Source: an uncultured Lachnospiraceae bacterium (lineage in GTDB: Bacteria > Bacillota > Clostridia > Lachnospirales > Lachnospiraceae). From it: a DNA stretch of 64,000 bases. Below are positions 34,230 to 45,440 of this stretch, piece after piece. Made by a program: the position numbers and the translations under genes. Where the stretch lies: assembly GCA_934402055.1 (NCBI GenBank), contig CAKRTC010000005.1:28723-92722 (forward strand), read 5' to 3'. Each line of letters opens with the position of its first letter. Position 1 is the first letter of the stretch. The notes under the pieces are model-generated. The model was not told where the DNA came from. It made no database searches and was given only the letters and a program-made list of their open reading frames with translations.

Positions 34230-36437
34230 ATGAAAGAACAAAGCAAGCTTAAGTCGATCCTCTGGGTCATCGGCATCGTGGTTCTTACGGCATTGGCGTT
34301 ATTCGGTGCTGCAAAGAATGCCGACGACATCAAGCTCGGACTTGATCTTGACGGTGGTGTCAGCATAACCTACGAGGCAGAGGAGGAGAATCCTTCTTCC
34401 GTAGATATGGCAGATACTATCTACAAGATCCAGAAGAGAGTAGAGGGTTACTCAAACGAGTCATCCGTATATCAGGAAGGTTCAAACAGGATCAACGTTG
34501 ATATTCCGGGTGTATCTGATGCAAATGCTATCCTTGAGGAACTCGGCAAGCCGGGATCACTCATCTTCACGACCATGGAGTATGACGCCGACGGTAAGCT
34601 TACCGGCAATATCGGTGAGACCGTATGTGAGGGTTCGGATATCAAGAGTGCCGGAGTATCAATGGTAAAGGGCACCAACGGTGCAGCAGATACCTATGAG
34701 GTAGGAGTAAGCTTCACAGATGAGGGAACAAAGAAGTTCGCAGAGGCTACCAAGGCTAATGTAGGCAAGCAGATCGCCATCATCTATGATAACAATATCG
34801 TATCTGCGCCGGTAGTTAACGAGGCTATCACAGGCGGACAGTGTTCGATCACCGGTAACTTCACTCAGGACGAGGCATATAACCTTGCACAGACCATCCG
34901 TCTCGGTGCTCTTAAGCTTGAACTTAAGGAGATACGTTCAAACGTAGTAGGTGCAAGACTCGGACAGCAGGCTATAGATCTGTCTCTTAAGGCAGGTGCC
35001 ATCGGCTTCATTTTCGTTGTTGCCATCATGCTCATCGTATACAGAATGGCAGGTCTGGCTGCATCTATAGCACTCAGCTTCTATGTAGGTATTATAGTAA
35101 TATTGCTTGATGCATTTGAGATAACACTTACTCTTCCGGGTATTGCAGGTATCATCCTGTCGGTAGGTATGGCTGTAGATGCCAACGTTATCATCTTCAC
35201 CAGCATCAAGGAGGAGCTTGGCAACAAGAAGAGCGTTGAGGAGGCTATTCAGGCAGGATTCCACAAGGCACTTTCTGCTATCGTCGATGGTAACGTAACA
35301 ACACTTATCGCTGCTGTTGTTATCTATCTCAAGGGTACGGGTACGGTCAAGGGCTTTGCTCAGACACTTGCACTCGGTATCGTATTGTCGATGATCACAG
35401 CCCTCTTTGTTACAAGATGGCTCATCAATGCTTTCTATTGGCTCGGCTGCAATAAGCCTGCATTCTTCGGAATTAAGAAGCCTGTAGAGAAGCCTTTCGA
35501 TTTTGTAGGCAAGAGCAAGATCTTCTATGCTATATCAATACTCGTTATAGTCTGCGGACTCGGATCTATGGGTCTCAACAAGACTAACACAGGAGATATG
35601 TTCAACTACGGACTTGATTTCAAGGGAGGTACATCTTCCAATGTTACCTTCAATGAGGATCTTGACATCGACTATCTTTCTGAAAATGTTGCACCTGTAG
35701 TAACAGAGGCAACCGGAGATGCCAATCCGCAGATCTCAAAGGTTGCGGGAACAAACGAAGTACTTATCAGAACACTTTCGCTTGATGCGGACGGACGTGA
35801 GAAGCTTAACGATGCTCTTGCAGATAAGTTCGGAGTTGACAAGGAGCTTATCACAGCAGAGAACATCTCAGGAAGCGTATCGGTAGAGATGAAGAAGGAT
35901 GCCGTTATAGCTATTGCACTTGCAGCGGTATTCATGCTCATCTACATCTGGTTCAGATTTAAGAATATCAATTTCGCATCTTCTTCGGTGCTTGCGCTTT
36001 TGCATGACGTAATGGTTACCATAACATGCTATGCGGTATTCAAGTGGTCTGTAGGTACTACCTTTATCGCCTGCATACTTACCATTGTCGGATATTCGAT
36101 AAATGCGACTATCGTCATCTTCGACAGAATACGTCGTAATCGCAAGGAAGCAGGCTACGGAGCAGATACGGCATATATCGTTAATAAGTCTATATCGGAG
36201 ACACTTTCAAGAACGATATTTACATCAACAACTACCTTTGTTATGGTACTTTGCCTCTTCCTCTTCGGTACCTCATCAATCAGAGAGTTTGCTCTTCCGA
36301 TCATGATCGGTATCGTATGCGGAGGATATTCTTCGGTATTTATCACAGGACCGCTTTGGAATTTCCTTAATGCAAGAAGCAAGGCTGCAAAGGCAAATAA
36401 GCTTGCGGAGCAGGAAGCTTCCAAGAAACGTAAGTAA
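34230..36437 (+). CDS. secDF: Protein translocase SecDF (fused)
   Basis: A natural SecD-SecF fusion of 735 residues. The SecD half has LGLDLDGGVSITYE, the P1-type outside domain and six helices after ~250 (GIAGIILSVGMAVDANVIIFTSIKEEL). The SecF half starts near 425 (YGLDFKGGTSSNVTF) and has LTIVGYSINATIVIFDRIRRN. It uses proton motive force to pull exported proteins through SecYEG. The conserved aspartates of both D4-like motifs (VDAN, FDRI) are present. It heads an operon with tgt (2-base gap) and yajC. Confidence 0.96.
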   Translation: MKEQSKLKSILWVIGIVVLTALALFGAAKNADDIKLGLDLDGGVSITYEAEEENPSSVDMADTIYKIQKRVEGYSNESSVYQEGSNRINVDIPGVSDANAILEELGKPGSLIFTTMEYDADGKLTGNIGETVCEGSDIKSAGVSMVKGTNGAADTYEVGVSFTDEGTKKFAEATKANVGKQIAIIYDNNIVSAPVVNEAITGGQCSITGNFTQDEAYNLAQTIRLGALKLELKEIRSNVVGARLGQQAIDLSLKAGAIGFIFVVAIMLIVYRMAGLAASIALSFYVGIIVILLDAFEITLTLPGIAGIILSVGMAVDANVIIFTSIKEELGNKKSVEEAIQAGFHKALSAIVDGNVTTLIAAVVIYLKGTGTVKGFAQTLALGIVLSMITALFVTRWLINAFYWLGCNKPAFFGIKKPVEKPFDFVGKSKIFYAISILVIVCGLGSMGLNKTNTGDMFNYGLDFKGGTSSNVTFNEDLDIDYLSENVAPVVTEATGDANPQISKVAGTNEVLIRTLSLDADGREKLNDALADKFGVDKELITAENISGSVSVEMKKDAVIAIALAAVFMLIYIWFRFKNINFASSSVLALLHDVMVTITCYAVFKWSVGTTFIACILTIVGYSINATIVIFDRIRRNRKEAGYGADTAYIVNKSISETLSRTIFTSTTTFVMVLCLFLFGTSSIREFALPIMIGIVCGGYSSVFITGPLWNFLNARSKAAKANKLAEQEASKKRK

Positions 36438-36439
36438 TT

Positions 36440-37576
36440 ATGAAATATGAAATAGTTGCCGAACAGGGCAGAGCCAAATCGGCACATATCGAGACCGTGC
36501 ACGGCAGTATAGAGACTCCGGTCTTTATGAATGTCGGCACGGTAGGTGCCATCAAGGGTGCTGTATCGACCTGTGATCTTAAGGAGATAGGCTGCCAGGT
36601 TGAGTTGTCCAATACCTATCATCTGCATGTAAGGACCGGAGATAAGCTTATCAAGCAGCTGGGCGGTCTTCATAAGTTTATGAACTGGGACAGACCGATA
36701 CTTACGGACAGCGGAGGATTCCAGGTGTTCTCGCTTGCATCCATACGCAAGATCAAGGAAGAGGGCGTTAACTTCAGATCTCATATAGACGGAAGCAAGA
36801 TCTTTATGGGACCTGAGGAGAGCATGCAGATACAGTCCAATCTCGGATCTACGATTGCCATGGCATTTGATGAGTGTCCGCCGGCACTTGCGGAACGTAA
36901 GTACATCGAACAAAGTGTTGCACGTACCGTCAGATGGCTTAAGCGCTGTAAGACGGAGATGGCAAGACTCAATACTCTGGAGGATACGGTTAACAAGGAT
37001 CAGCTCCTGTTTGGAATCAACCAAGGCGGAATACTTGCCGATGTGCGTAAGGACAACGCAGATGAGATATCAGAGCTTGATCTTGACGGATATGCTGTAG
37101 GAGGTCTTGCTGTAGGCGAGACCCATGAGGAGATGTATTACATATTGGATGAGACGGTACCGCATCTTCCGCGCAAGAAGCCTACTTACCTTATGGGAGT
37201 CGGTACGCCGCTCAATATTATCGAGGGTGTTGCGAGAGGAGTTGATTTCTTCGACTGTGTATATCCAAGCCGCAACGGAAGACACGGACATGTGTATACG
37301 CATTACGGTAAGCTCAATCTCTTCAACAAAAAGTATGAGGCTGATATGTCACCGATAGAGGAAGGCTGCGACTGTCCTGCCTGCAGAAATTACTCAAGAG
37401 CATATATCAGACATCTTTTGAAAGCAGGAGAGATGCTCGGACTCAGATTATGCACATTGCACAATTTGTATTTTTACAATAAAATGATGGAGGACATCAG
37501 AACTGCCATAAGAGAAGGCAGCTTTGACGATTACAGACGCCGCATGAACGAGGCTTTGGCCGAGGACAAGCGATAA
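36440..37576 (+). CDS. tgt: Queuine tRNA-ribosyltransferase Tgt
   Basis: A 378-residue TIM-barrel enzyme that swaps guanine 34 for preQ1/queuine in GUN tRNAs. The catalytic aspartates lie in LTDSGGFQVFS (about residue 93) and FDCVYPSRNGRHG. Zinc is held by the CDCPACRNYSRAYIRH set with the later histidine in CTLHNLYFY. Length is canonical. queA and the preQ1 synthesis genes are not in the window. secDF-tgt-yajC is a shuffled form of the enterobacterial tgt-yajC-secD-secF order. Confidence 0.96.
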   Translation: MKYEIVAEQGRAKSAHIETVHGSIETPVFMNVGTVGAIKGAVSTCDLKEIGCQVELSNTYHLHVRTGDKLIKQLGGLHKFMNWDRPILTDSGGFQVFSLASIRKIKEEGVNFRSHIDGSKIFMGPEESMQIQSNLGSTIAMAFDECPPALAERKYIEQSVARTVRWLKRCKTEMARLNTLEDTVNKDQLLFGINQGGILADVRKDNADEISELDLDGYAVGGLAVGETHEEMYYILDETVPHLPRKKPTYLMGVGTPLNIIEGVARGVDFFDCVYPSRNGRHGHVYTHYGKLNLFNKKYEADMSPIEEGCDCPACRNYSRAYIRHLLKAGEMLGLRLCTLHNLYFYNKMMEDIRTAIREGSFDDYRRRMNEALAEDKR

Positions 37577-37607
37577 GCGGTACAAAGCTTTTATTTGGAG
37601 GATAAGC

Positions 37608-37919
37608 ATGAACAACACATTTTTAATTATCTATGTTGTAGTATTTGTTGCAATCATCTGGTTCTTCGGACCTATGTCACAGAAGAAGGAGAAGAAAAAG
37701 AGAGAGGCTCTTATGTCAAGCCTTTCTGTAGGTGATTATGTACTTACAACATCAGGCATGTACGGACAGATCATCGACATTACCAATGATATGGTAATCG
37801 TGGAGTTCGGCGGCAAGAACTGCCGTATTCCTATGCTTAAGGCCGCTATCGCAAGCGTTGAGAAGGCTGATGCACTTGCAAAGGGCGAGGTAAGCGAGGA
37901 GGCTAAGAAGGAAGGCTGA
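37608..37919 (+). CDS. yajC: Preprotein translocase subunit YajC
   Basis: A 103-residue protein with one N-terminal helix (about 4-22, ending IWFFGPMSQKKEKKKRE) and the YajC core SLSVGDYVLTTSGMYGQIIDITNDMVIVEFG. It accompanies SecDF in the membrane. A GGAGG box lies before the ATG and a strong terminator follows. Confidence 0.94.
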   Translation: MNNTFLIIYVVVFVAIIWFFGPMSQKKEKKKREALMSSLSVGDYVLTTSGMYGQIIDITNDMVIVEFGGKNCRIPMLKAAIASVEKADALAKGEVSEEAKKEG

Positions 37920-37948
37920 TTCCTTCAAACTATAATACTGTTTAAGAT

Positions 37949-37985
37949 AATCGGGGGTCAGGTCAACTGCCTCCGATTTTTTTAT
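37949..37985 (+). terminator. Terminator after yajC
   Basis: ATCGGGGG pairs with CCTCCGAT (one G-U), with an inner CAG/CTG, followed by a TTTTTTT run to about 37984. The 200 bases from here to sdaA hold only a possible promoter. Confidence 0.88.
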
Positions 37986-38068
37986 CGATAAGAGGATTAA
38001 AGCCGGACTGCAGTCGCGAAGAAGACTAATTTAATTTATAATGATAGCTTTTATCTCGTCGGTGCTGA

Positions 38069-38074
38069 TATAAT
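38069..38074 (+). promoter_or_regulatory. Probable extended -10 of the serine dehydratase gene
   Basis: TGATATAAT has a TG just upstream of TATAAT (38069-38074), an extended -10 with a poor -35. The start codon is 115 bases downstream, leaving a leader of about 108 bases in which I recognise no riboswitch. Confidence 0.4.
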
Positions 38075-38188
38075 GTGATATGTGCGGTCACAAACGCAGA
38101 AGCTTCTATACTTGGGATAGTGAAAAAGGTGAAGGACTTAAGCGGAAAAGGCGGTACGAATCACTATAATAATTTGTGAGGTTATGCC

Positions 38189-39412
38189 ATGAAATCTATC
38201 AGAGATATATACAAGGTCGGAACAGGACCTTCAAGCTCCCATACTATGGGACCTGTAGCAGCGGCTAAGCTTTTTAAGGGAGAGAATCCCAACGCGGATG
38301 AATATAAGATCATTCTCTACGGTTCCTTGTCCAAGACCGGTAAGGGCCACGGAACAGACAGAGCAGTCATTGCGGAGCTTGCTCCGGTCAAGACTGAGGT
38401 CATATTTTCAACGGAAGAAATAGATGATATGAAGCATCCGAACACCATGGATCTTATAGCTTATAGGGATGGTGCCGAGACTGCTTCGATGAGAGTCTAC
38501 AGTATAGGCGGCGGAGATATACAGGTTGAAGGCCGTCCCGAGATCTCATCCGGAGCAAGTGAGGAGATATATCTTGAAAATTCATTTGCAGAGATCAAGC
38601 AGTTCTGTGAGTTCAGATATATCGATCTTATCGAATATATAACTATCAATGAGGGTGAGGAGATATGGGAGTTCCTTGCCGAAATATGGGAAGTGATGAA
38701 ACAGGCTATACATGACGGACTCAATAAGGAAGGCATACTCCCCGGCGGACTCAATATACAGAGAAAGGCAAAATTTCTCTACAATCATGAGCTTGAGACA
38801 GAACATCCGGAGGTCATAGAGTGTCAGAAGGTCTGCTCCTATGCCTATGCCGTGAGCGAGCAGAATGCCGATAACGGAATAATAGTTACGGCTCCTACCT
38901 GCGGTGCCTGCGGAGTGCTTCCGGCTGTTATGTATTACCTTCAGACCAAGAAGAACCGTGATGATATAGAGATTATACATGCGCTTGGCGTGGCAGGACT
39001 CTTCGGTGAGCTCGCCAAGAAGAATGCTTCCGTGTCGGGTGCCGAATGCGGTTGTCAGGCGGAGATAGGAGTTGCTTGTTCCATGGCTGCGGCTGCAACG
39101 GGACAGTTCTTTAACTACAGCATAGACCAGATAGAGTATGCGGCAGAGATAGCCCTGGAGCATCATCTCGGACTTACTTGTGATCCTATATGCGGGCTTG
39201 TACAGGTTCCGTGTATAGAGCGAAATGCCGTAGCCGCCATGCGTGCCATTACTTCTGCAAACCTTGCATACTTCCTGTCATCAACAAGACGTATAAGCTT
39301 TGACATGGTGCTTAAGAGTATGTACCGTACCGGAATCGATATGAATCAGATGTACAGGGAGACCTCTGAGGGCGGACTTGCGGCTGCATATGCAAGACGC
39401 TCGCTGCAGTAA
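38189..39412 (+). CDS. sdaA: L-serine ammonia-lyase, iron-sulfur dependent, single-chain
   Basis: A 407-residue enzyme that deaminates L-serine to pyruvate. The beta part comes first (IRDIYKVGTGPSSSHTMGPVAAA), then the alpha part (TAPTCGACGVLPAVMYYLQ, GAECGCQAEIGVACSMAAA, CDPICGLVQVPCIERNAV), whose cysteines hold the [4Fe-4S] cluster. Many Clostridia split this into sdaAA and sdaAB; single-chain forms are nearer 450 residues, so the linker region is shortened here. It is monocistronic. Confidence 0.92.
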   Translation: MKSIRDIYKVGTGPSSSHTMGPVAAAKLFKGENPNADEYKIILYGSLSKTGKGHGTDRAVIAELAPVKTEVIFSTEEIDDMKHPNTMDLIAYRDGAETASMRVYSIGGGDIQVEGRPEISSGASEEIYLENSFAEIKQFCEFRYIDLIEYITINEGEEIWEFLAEIWEVMKQAIHDGLNKEGILPGGLNIQRKAKFLYNHELETEHPEVIECQKVCSYAYAVSEQNADNGIIVTAPTCGACGVLPAVMYYLQTKKNRDDIEIIHALGVAGLFGELAKKNASVSGAECGCQAEIGVACSMAAAATGQFFNYSIDQIEYAAEIALEHHLGLTCDPICGLVQVPCIERNAVAAMRAITSANLAYFLSSTRRISFDMVLKSMYRTGIDMNQMYRETSEGGLAAAYARRSLQ

Positions 39413-39600
39413 AAAACATTTTTCAAATGCCGCTAAATCGGTGGATGTGAGCGAAATCAGGCTATTATTAAGTGCCTTAATAATTTCATAAGAATTAATT
39501 TAATCTTACTTCAAACACTTTATTTGGCGGCATGATATACTTCAGACAACAAAAGAAATTAATTAGCACTTAATCCTTTTACATCCTACTACATATTAGA

Positions 39601-39629
39601 CCTCAACGATGTGATCGTTGGGGTTTTTT
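39601..39629 (+). terminator. Terminator upstream of ddl
   Basis: CCTCAACGAT pairs with ATCGTTGGGG over GTG (39601-39623), followed by TTTTTT. It lies 189 bases after the sdaA stop. The AT-rich 327-base sdaA-ddl gap shows no gene and no recognisable regulatory RNA. Confidence 0.85.
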
Positions 39630-39739
39630 ATTATTTCACAGGAGATTGCCTCCCAAGAAATAATAAAACGCTCCGCTTCTTTTTTTAAATAAAGTGTGGT
39701 ATCTTATACACGAAAAAATTGATAATGAAGGGCATTACA

Positions 39740-40804
39740 ATGAATAAGAAAAATATAGCCGTAATCTTCGGAGGACAGTCATCCGAGCATGACATTTCCT
39801 GTATCTCAGTTTGCAACGTTTTGGACAATATCGATACCGATGAGTGGAATCCTGTGCTTATCGGCATAACAAAGGAAGGTGAGTGGCTCCTTGTTGACAG
39901 CATTGAGTCAATAAAGAACGGAAGCTGGACCGGATCAAAGACAAGCGCCGAGATAAGCCCGGATGCTACCAAGAAGCATGTTATTGTAAGCGATGATAAG
40001 GGGATGAGAGAAATCAGACTTGATTGTGCTTTCCCTGTATTGCATGGCAAGTACGGCGAAGACGGAACCATACAGGGACTGTTTGAACTTATGCAGCTTC
40101 CATATGTCGGCTGCGGTGTTATAGCATCTGCGGCAGGCATGGATAAATTCTATACCAAGATAATAGTTGATACCATAGGCGTAAGACAGGCTAAGTTTGT
40201 CGGTGTCAGAAGCTACGAGCTTAAGGACATTGAGGCTGTTGTAAAGCGTGCGGAGGAGGCTCTCGGATATCCTATGTTCGTTAAGCCGAGTCAGGCAGGA
40301 TCTTCATGCGGAGTATCCAAGGTAAAGGATGCTTCGGAGCTTAAGGAAGCGCTTAATAAGGCTGCCGAGTATGACAGCAAGATACTTATTGAGGAATTCA
40401 TCAAGGGCAGAGAGATAGAATGTGCCGTATTCGGCGGTGGATTCAAGAAGGTACAGGCGAGCGGAGTCGGAGAGATACTTGCAGCAGCTGATTTCTATGA
40501 TTATGATGCCAAGTACAACAATCCGGATTCCAAGACGGTTATAGATCCGGATCTTAAGGAAGAGACTGTCGAGGGCATAAGAGATGATGCAAGAAACATT
40601 TTCAATGCACTTGACGGCTATGGGCTTGCCAGAGTTGATTTCTTTGTCAAGGACGACGGTGAGATCGTATTCAACGAGATCAATACCATGCCCGGATTCA
40701 CCGCTATATCCATGTATCCCATGCTCTGGGAGAACAAAGGTATCTCCAAGAAGGAGCTTGTTAAGATGCTTATAGATAATGCGCTCGAAAGAGGCGTGCA
40801 TTAA
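39740..40804 (+). CDS. ddl: D-alanine--D-alanine ligase Ddl
   Basis: A 354-residue ATP-grasp ligase that makes the D-Ala-D-Ala end of peptidoglycan precursors. It has NIAVIFGGQSSEHDISCISV, LHGKYGEDGTIQGLFE, PMFVKPSQAGSSCGVSKV and the metal site FNEINTMPGFTAISMYP. GEDGTIQG with a nearby tyrosine (PYVGCG) points to a D-Ala-specific rather than D-lactate ligase, though this is weak evidence. I start at the ATG at 39740, after GAAGGG, not the in-frame TTG at 39719. It is monocistronic. Confidence 0.94.
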   Translation: MNKKNIAVIFGGQSSEHDISCISVCNVLDNIDTDEWNPVLIGITKEGEWLLVDSIESIKNGSWTGSKTSAEISPDATKKHVIVSDDKGMREIRLDCAFPVLHGKYGEDGTIQGLFELMQLPYVGCGVIASAAGMDKFYTKIIVDTIGVRQAKFVGVRSYELKDIEAVVKRAEEALGYPMFVKPSQAGSSCGVSKVKDASELKEALNKAAEYDSKILIEEFIKGREIECAVFGGGFKKVQASGVGEILAAADFYDYDAKYNNPDSKTVIDPDLKEETVEGIRDDARNIFNALDGYGLARVDFFVKDDGEIVFNEINTMPGFTAISMYPMLWENKGISKKELVKMLIDNALERGVH

Positions 40805-40809
40805 TAAAA

Positions 40810-40835
40810 AAGACCATCGCAAACGCGATGGTCTT
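40810..40835. terminator. Bidirectional terminator between ddl and the membrane-protein gene
   Basis: A perfect 11-bp stem, AAGACCATCGC (40810-40820) with GCGATGGTCTT (40825-40835), over an AAAC loop, with A-rich and T/A-rich flanks. It separates convergent genes. Confidence 0.85.
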
Positions 40836-40852
40836 AAATCATTGTTGAAATA

Positions 40853-41311
40853 TTAGCTGTTCTTGGCTGCCTTCTTCTCGGCCTTTTCCTTTGCTTTCTT
40901 ACGCTTCTTGATGTTGCGCTCACTCGGTACGGCACCCTGCAGGATCTCCATGAGATACATACCGCTTACTCTTGCTTTGATGGTAGCCTTAAGCGGAACG
41001 TCCTCAAAGGTATCTCTGTCGCACATAAGGTCGAATACCTTAGGACCTACCTTGGCTCTTACGACATATACCTTCATGAACTTGGCACGTCTAGGAGCTG
41101 TCTCAAAAACTTCCTTTGGGAACGGTGCCTCTTTGAACTTCATTTTCTTCTTGTCGATAACGAGGAGTGTGGCAACCTGTGCGAACTTGTCAAGCATGAC
41201 CTGATTCTGAGCCTGTTCTGTCTGCATCTTCATTCCGGCACGATAGAGGAAGAATAATGCGATTGCCGCAATAATAAGCACAATAATAAGTACTGTTATA
41301 AATGTGTACAT
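40853..41311 (-). CDS. Single-pass membrane protein with basic C-terminus, unknown function
   Basis: A 152-residue protein with one N-terminal helix (about 3-25), then a cytosolic part with no family I recognise: MLDKFAQVATLLVIDKKKMKFKEAPFPKEVF, PRRAKFMKVYVVRAKVGPKVFDLMCDRD and ATIKARVSGMYLMEILQ. The last ~22 residues are a Lys/Arg/Ala-rich tail. The folded middle, intact length and an AAGGAG box before the ATG argue that it is a real gene. It is divergent from rpoB, with 222 bases between. Confidence 0.8.
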   Translation of the reverse strand: MYTFITVLIIVLIIAAIALFFLYRAGMKMQTEQAQNQVMLDKFAQVATLLVIDKKKMKFKEAPFPKEVFETAPRRAKFMKVYVVRAKVGPKVFDLMCDRDTFEDVPLKATIKARVSGMYLMEILQGAVPSERNIKKRKKAKEKAEKKAAKNS

Positions 41312-41533
41312 ATAAAAGAACTCCTTAACTGGTATATTAGGAAATATCTTAACATCTTATGAAAAAAAACTCAAGCAGATACTTGACGATTGACAACAGA
41401 TGTGTTAACCTAAAATTTGCATTATTATGGCGTTGTGCGCCTTAATGCTTAAGTATTTTACTACTATTGCATAACATTTGCAATAGCTTACAGAACGTAG
41501 TTGTATAAATTATTAATGAGGTGGAGAATATCT

Positions 41534-44500
41534 ATGGATAAAAGCAGGATGCACGTGGTCAAAGCCGGCAAGGGTTTGAGAATGAGCTTCTCCGAAGCAA
41601 AAGAAGTTCTCGAGATGCCGAACTTGATCGAGATTCAGAAGAATTCTTACAACTGGTTCCTTACTGACGGACTTAAGGAGGCGTTCGATGATATATCACC
41701 GATCACCGACTATGCAGGTCATCTCAGCCTGGAATTCATGGACTTTGCTTTGCGCAGAGATGAAGTAAAGTATACCATTGAAGAGTGCAAGGAGAGAGAT
41801 GCAACTTATGCAGCACCGCTCAAGGTTAAGGTAAGACTTATCAATAATGATAAGGATGAGATCAGCGAACATGACATTTTCATGGGAGATCTTCCGCTGA
41901 TGACCGATACCGGATCGTTCGTTATAAACGGTGCCGAGAGAGTTATTGTTTCGCAGTTGGTAAGAAGCCCGGGTATTTATTATGATATCAATCATGATAA
42001 GGTGGGTAAGGAGTTATTCTCGTGCACTGTTATCCCTAACAGAGGTGCATGGCTTGAGTATGAGACAGACTCTAACAACATTTTCTGGGTAAGAGTCGAT
42101 CGTACACGTAAGGTGCCTGTAACGGTACTCATCAGAGCACTCGGTATAGGAACAAACAGAGAGATCATCGATCTTTTCGGAGAAGAGCCTAAGCTTATAG
42201 ATACTATGGCAAAGGATGCTTCCGAGAGTTATCAGGATGGTCTTCTTGAGCTGTACAAAAAGATCAGACCGGGCGAGCCGCTTTCTGTTGATTCCGCAGA
42301 GTCATTGATCCGTTCAATGTTCTTCGATGCAAGAAGATACGATCTTGCAAAGGTCGGCAGATATAAGTTCAATAAGAAGCTCCTCCTCAAGAACCGTATA
42401 GAGGGCAAGATCCTTGCAGAGGATGTTGTTGATAAGGAGACCGGAGAGATCATTGCCGAGGCAGGAATGACTCTTGATCGTGAGACCTGTGACCGCATTC
42501 AGAATACAGGATGCATCTATGTCAATGTCAGAGGCAAGGTAGATGCCGAGAATACAGAAGGAAGGATAGTAAGAGTCCTTTCCAACCGTATGGTAGATCT
42601 TGGAGCTTTTGTAAGTTTCGATCCTAAGGAAGCAGATGTACACGAGCTGGTTTACTATCCGGCACTCAAGGAGCTTTTGAGTGAGAACGAGGGAGCTTCT
42701 GAGGATGAGCTTAAGGCTGCCATCAGGAAGAATCTTTCACTTCTCATCCCTAAGCATATTACAAGAGAGGATATTCTCGTATCTATCAACTACAATATGC
42801 ATATAGAGGAAGGCATCGGAGATGCTGACGATATCGACCACCTCGGTAACCGTCGTATCCGTGCCGTAGGCGAATTGCTTCAGAACCAGTACCGTATCGG
42901 TCTCAGCCGTATGGAGAGAGTTGTAAGAGAGCGTATGTCAACTCAGGATATTGACGACATTACTCCTACATCACTTGTCAACATCAAGCCTGTTACCGCA
43001 GCGGTTAAGGAGTTCTTCGGCTCATCACAGCTTTCACAGTTCATGGACCAGAACAATCCGCTTTCAGAGCTTACACACAAGCGTCGTCTTTCGGCACTCG
43101 GACCGGGCGGACTTTCAAGAGACCGTGCGGGATTCGAGGTTCGAGATGTTCATTATACTCACTACGGACGTATGTGCCCTATCGAGACTCCTGAGGGACC
43201 GAACATCGGTCTTATCAACTCACTTGCATCTTATGCAAGGATCAATGAATACGGATTCATCGAGGCACCTTACCGCGTAGTTGACAAGAGTGATCCGACC
43301 AATCCTGTTGTAACAGAGAAGATCGTATATCTTACAGCAGATGAAGAGGATAACTACAGAGTTGCTCAGGCTAACGAGCCTCTTGATGATGAGGGACATT
43401 TCAAGAATAAGAATGTTTCCGGTCGTTTCAGAGAGGAGACAACCAGCTTTAACCGTAATTCGGTAGATCTCATGGATGTATCTCCTAAGATGCTTCTTTC
43501 GGTAGCTACATCAATGATACCTTTCCTTGAGAACGATGACCCGACACGTGCCCTCATGGGATCGAACATGCAGCGTCAGGCGGTTCCGCTTCTTAAGACA
43601 GAGGCTTCCGTAATAGGTACAGGTATTGATGATAAGGTTGCCAAGGACTCAGGTGTATGTGTTGTTGCACTTCATGACGGAACTGTTACACACGTTGCCG
43701 CAAACCGTATCGAGGTTAAGCCGGACAAGGGCAATCTTGACGTATATAAGCTTACAAAGTTTATGCGTTCAAACCAGTCAAACTGCTACAACCAGAGACC
43801 TATAGTCAATGTAGGAGATAAGGTCAAGGCGGGCGAGATCATTGCCGACGGTCCGTCTACATCAAACGGAGAGATCGCACTCGGAAAGAACCCGCTTATC
43901 GGATTCATGACATGGGAAGGTTACAACTACGAGGATGCCGTTCTTCTGTCAGAGAGACTTGTTCAGGATGATGTATACACTTCCGTACATATCGAGGAGT
44001 ATGAGTGCGAGGCAAGAGATACCAAGCTCGGACCTGAGGAGATAACAAAGGATGTTCCGGGTGTTGGTGACGATGCCCTCAAGAACCTTAACGACAACGG
44101 TATCATTCGTATCGGTGCAGAGGTTCGCGCCGGCGACATTCTTGTAGGTAAGGTTACTCCTAAGGGAGAGACTGAGCTTACACCTGAGGAGAGACTTCTC
44201 CGTGCCATCTTCGGTGAGAAGGCACGAGAGGTACGTGATACCTCGCTTAAGGTTCCTCACGGAGCATACGGCGTAGTAGTTGACGCAAAGGTATTTACAA
44301 GAGAGAATTCGGACGAGCTCTCACCGGGAGTAAACAAGTCCGTAAGAATTTATATAGCACAGAAGCGTAAGATCGGTGTCGGAGATAAGATGGCCGGCCG
44401 TCACGGAAACAAGGGAGTTGTCTCAAGAGTTCTTCCTGTTGAGGATATGCCTTATCTTCCTAACGGACGTCCGCTTGATATCGTACTTAACCCGCTCGGC

Positions 44501-45421
44501 GTTCCTTCCCGAATGAACATAGGACAGGTCCTTGAGTTCCACTTAAGCCTTGCTGCAAGAGCCCTCGGCTTCAATATCGCAACACCTATATTCGAAGGCG
44601 CAAACGAGAATGATATCCAGGACTGCCTTGAGATGGCAAATGATTATGTAAATGGTTCCTGGGAGGACTTTGAGGCTAAGTATAAGGATGTACTTAAGCC
44701 GGATGTTATGGAGTACCTCGGTACACATCTTGAGCACAGAGAGCTTTGGAAGGGTGTTCCGATAAGCCGTGACGGTAAGGTTCGTCTGAGAGACGGACGC
44801 TCGGGAGAGTATTTTGACTCACCGGTTTCTGTAGGACACATGCATTATCTTAAGCTTCATCACCTTGTTGACGATAAGATCCATGCACGTTCGACAGGTC
44901 CTTACTCACTCGTTACACAGCAGCCGCTCGGTGGTAAAGCACAGTTCGGCGGACAGCGTTTCGGAGAGATGGAGGTTTGGGCACTTGAGGCTTACGGCGC
45001 TGCTTATACACTTCAGGAGATCCTTACCATGAAGTCTGATGATGTTGTGGGACGTGTTAAGACCTACGAGGCTATCATTAAGGGCGAGAACATTCCTAAG
45101 GCCGGCATACCGGAGTCCTTCAAGGTTCTTGTCAAGGAGCTTCAGTCACTTGCCATGGATATCAATGTACTTGATGAGAACGGCAACGTTGTTGAGCTTA
45201 AGGAGAATCTTGACGATACCGATATGAATCTTCACAGACTTCTTGAGGGAGACAGAAGATATCGTGATCAGGATAAGAGAGAGTTCTCTGATTACGGATA
45301 TATGACTCAGGAATTTAACGATCAGGGAGAGCTTGAAGGAGCGGAAGACAGCGAGCTTGAGCTTGAAGATTCCAAGGCTGACGATAATTTTGATTCGGAA
45401 GACTTTTCAGATGAGACTTGA
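41534..45421 (+). CDS. rpoB: RNA polymerase beta subunit RpoB
   Basis: A 1295-residue beta subunit. The rifampicin region reads [33 protein letters not shown], with the sensitive-type residues at every usual resistance site. Active-center and switch motifs such as [19 protein letters not shown] are intact. The C-terminal ~35 residues are strongly acidic. The start is the ATG at 41534 after GAGGTGGAG; an upstream in-frame TTG at 41501 lacks support. rplJ/rplL do not precede it here. rpoC follows 19 bases downstream. Confidence 0.98.
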   Translation: MDKSRMHVVKAGKGLRMSFSEAKEVLEMPNLIEIQKNSYNWFLTDGLKEAFDDISPITDYAGHLSLEFMDFALRRDEVKYTIEECKERDATYAAPLKVKVRLINNDKDEISEHDIFMGDLPLMTDTGSFVINGAERVIVSQLVRSPGIYYDINHDKVGKELFSCTVIPNRGAWLEYETDSNNIFWVRVDRTRKVPVTVLIRALGIGTNREIIDLFGEEPKLIDTMAKDASESYQDGLLELYKKIRPGEPLSVDSAESLIRSMFFDARRYDLAKVGRYKFNKKLLLKNRIEGKILAEDVVDKETGEIIAEAGMTLDRETCDRIQNTGCIYVNVRGKVDAENTEGRIVRVLSNRMVDLGAFVSFDPKEADVHELVYYPALKELLSENEGASEDELKAAIRKNLSLLIPKHITREDILVSINYNMHIEEGIGDADDIDHLGNRRIRAVGELLQNQYRIGLSRMERVVRERMSTQDIDDITPTSLVNIKPVTAAVKEFFGSSQLSQFMDQNNPLSELTHKRRLSALGPGGLSRDRAGFEVRDVHYTHYGRMCPIETPEGPNIGLINSLASYARINEYGFIEAPYRVVDKSDPTNPVVTEKIVYLTADEEDNYRVAQANEPLDDEGHFKNKNVSGRFREETTSFNRNSVDLMDVSPKMLLSVATSMIPFLENDDPTRALMGSNMQRQAVPLLKTEASVIGTGIDDKVAKDSGVCVVALHDGTVTHVAANRIEVKPDKGNLDVYKLTKFMRSNQSNCYNQRPIVNVGDKVKAGEIIADGPSTSNGEIALGKNPLIGFMTWEGYNYEDAVLLSERLVQDDVYTSVHIEEYECEARDTKLGPEEITKDVPGVGDDALKNLNDNGIIRIGAEVRAGDILVGKVTPKGETELTPEERLLRAIFGEKAREVRDTSLKVPHGAYGVVVDAKVFTRENSDELSPGVNKSVRIYIAQKRKIGVGDKMAGRHGNKGVVSRVLPVEDMPYLPNGRPLDIVLNPLGVPSRMNIGQVLEFHLSLAARALGFNIATPIFEGANENDIQDCLEMANDYVNGSWEDFEAKYKDVLKPDVMEYLGTHLEHRELWKGVPISRDGKVRLRDGRSGEYFDSPVSVGHMHYLKLHHLVDDKIHARSTGPYSLVTQQPLGGKAQFGGQRFGEMEVWALEAYGAAYTLQEILTMKSDDVVGRVKTYEAIIKGENIPKAGIPESFKVLVKELQSLAMDINVLDENGNVVELKENLDDTDMNLHRLLEGDRRYRDQDKREFSDYGYMTQEFNDQGELEGAEDSELELEDSKADDNFDSEDFSDET

Positions 45422-45440
45422 GAGAGGAGAAGCGTAAAAT

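Noticed and set aside
39655..39720. GCTCCGC near 39670 (and 12888) as further mini-hairpin modules
   Set aside because: It is the reverse complement of GCGGAGC, but the flanks pair for one base at most and the ATCGA lead is missing.
41390..41416. TTGACA ... TAAAAT as an rpoB promoter
   Set aside because: The spacer is only 15 bases (22 if the TTGACG at 41383 is used), so I did not list it; a start site must be mapped.
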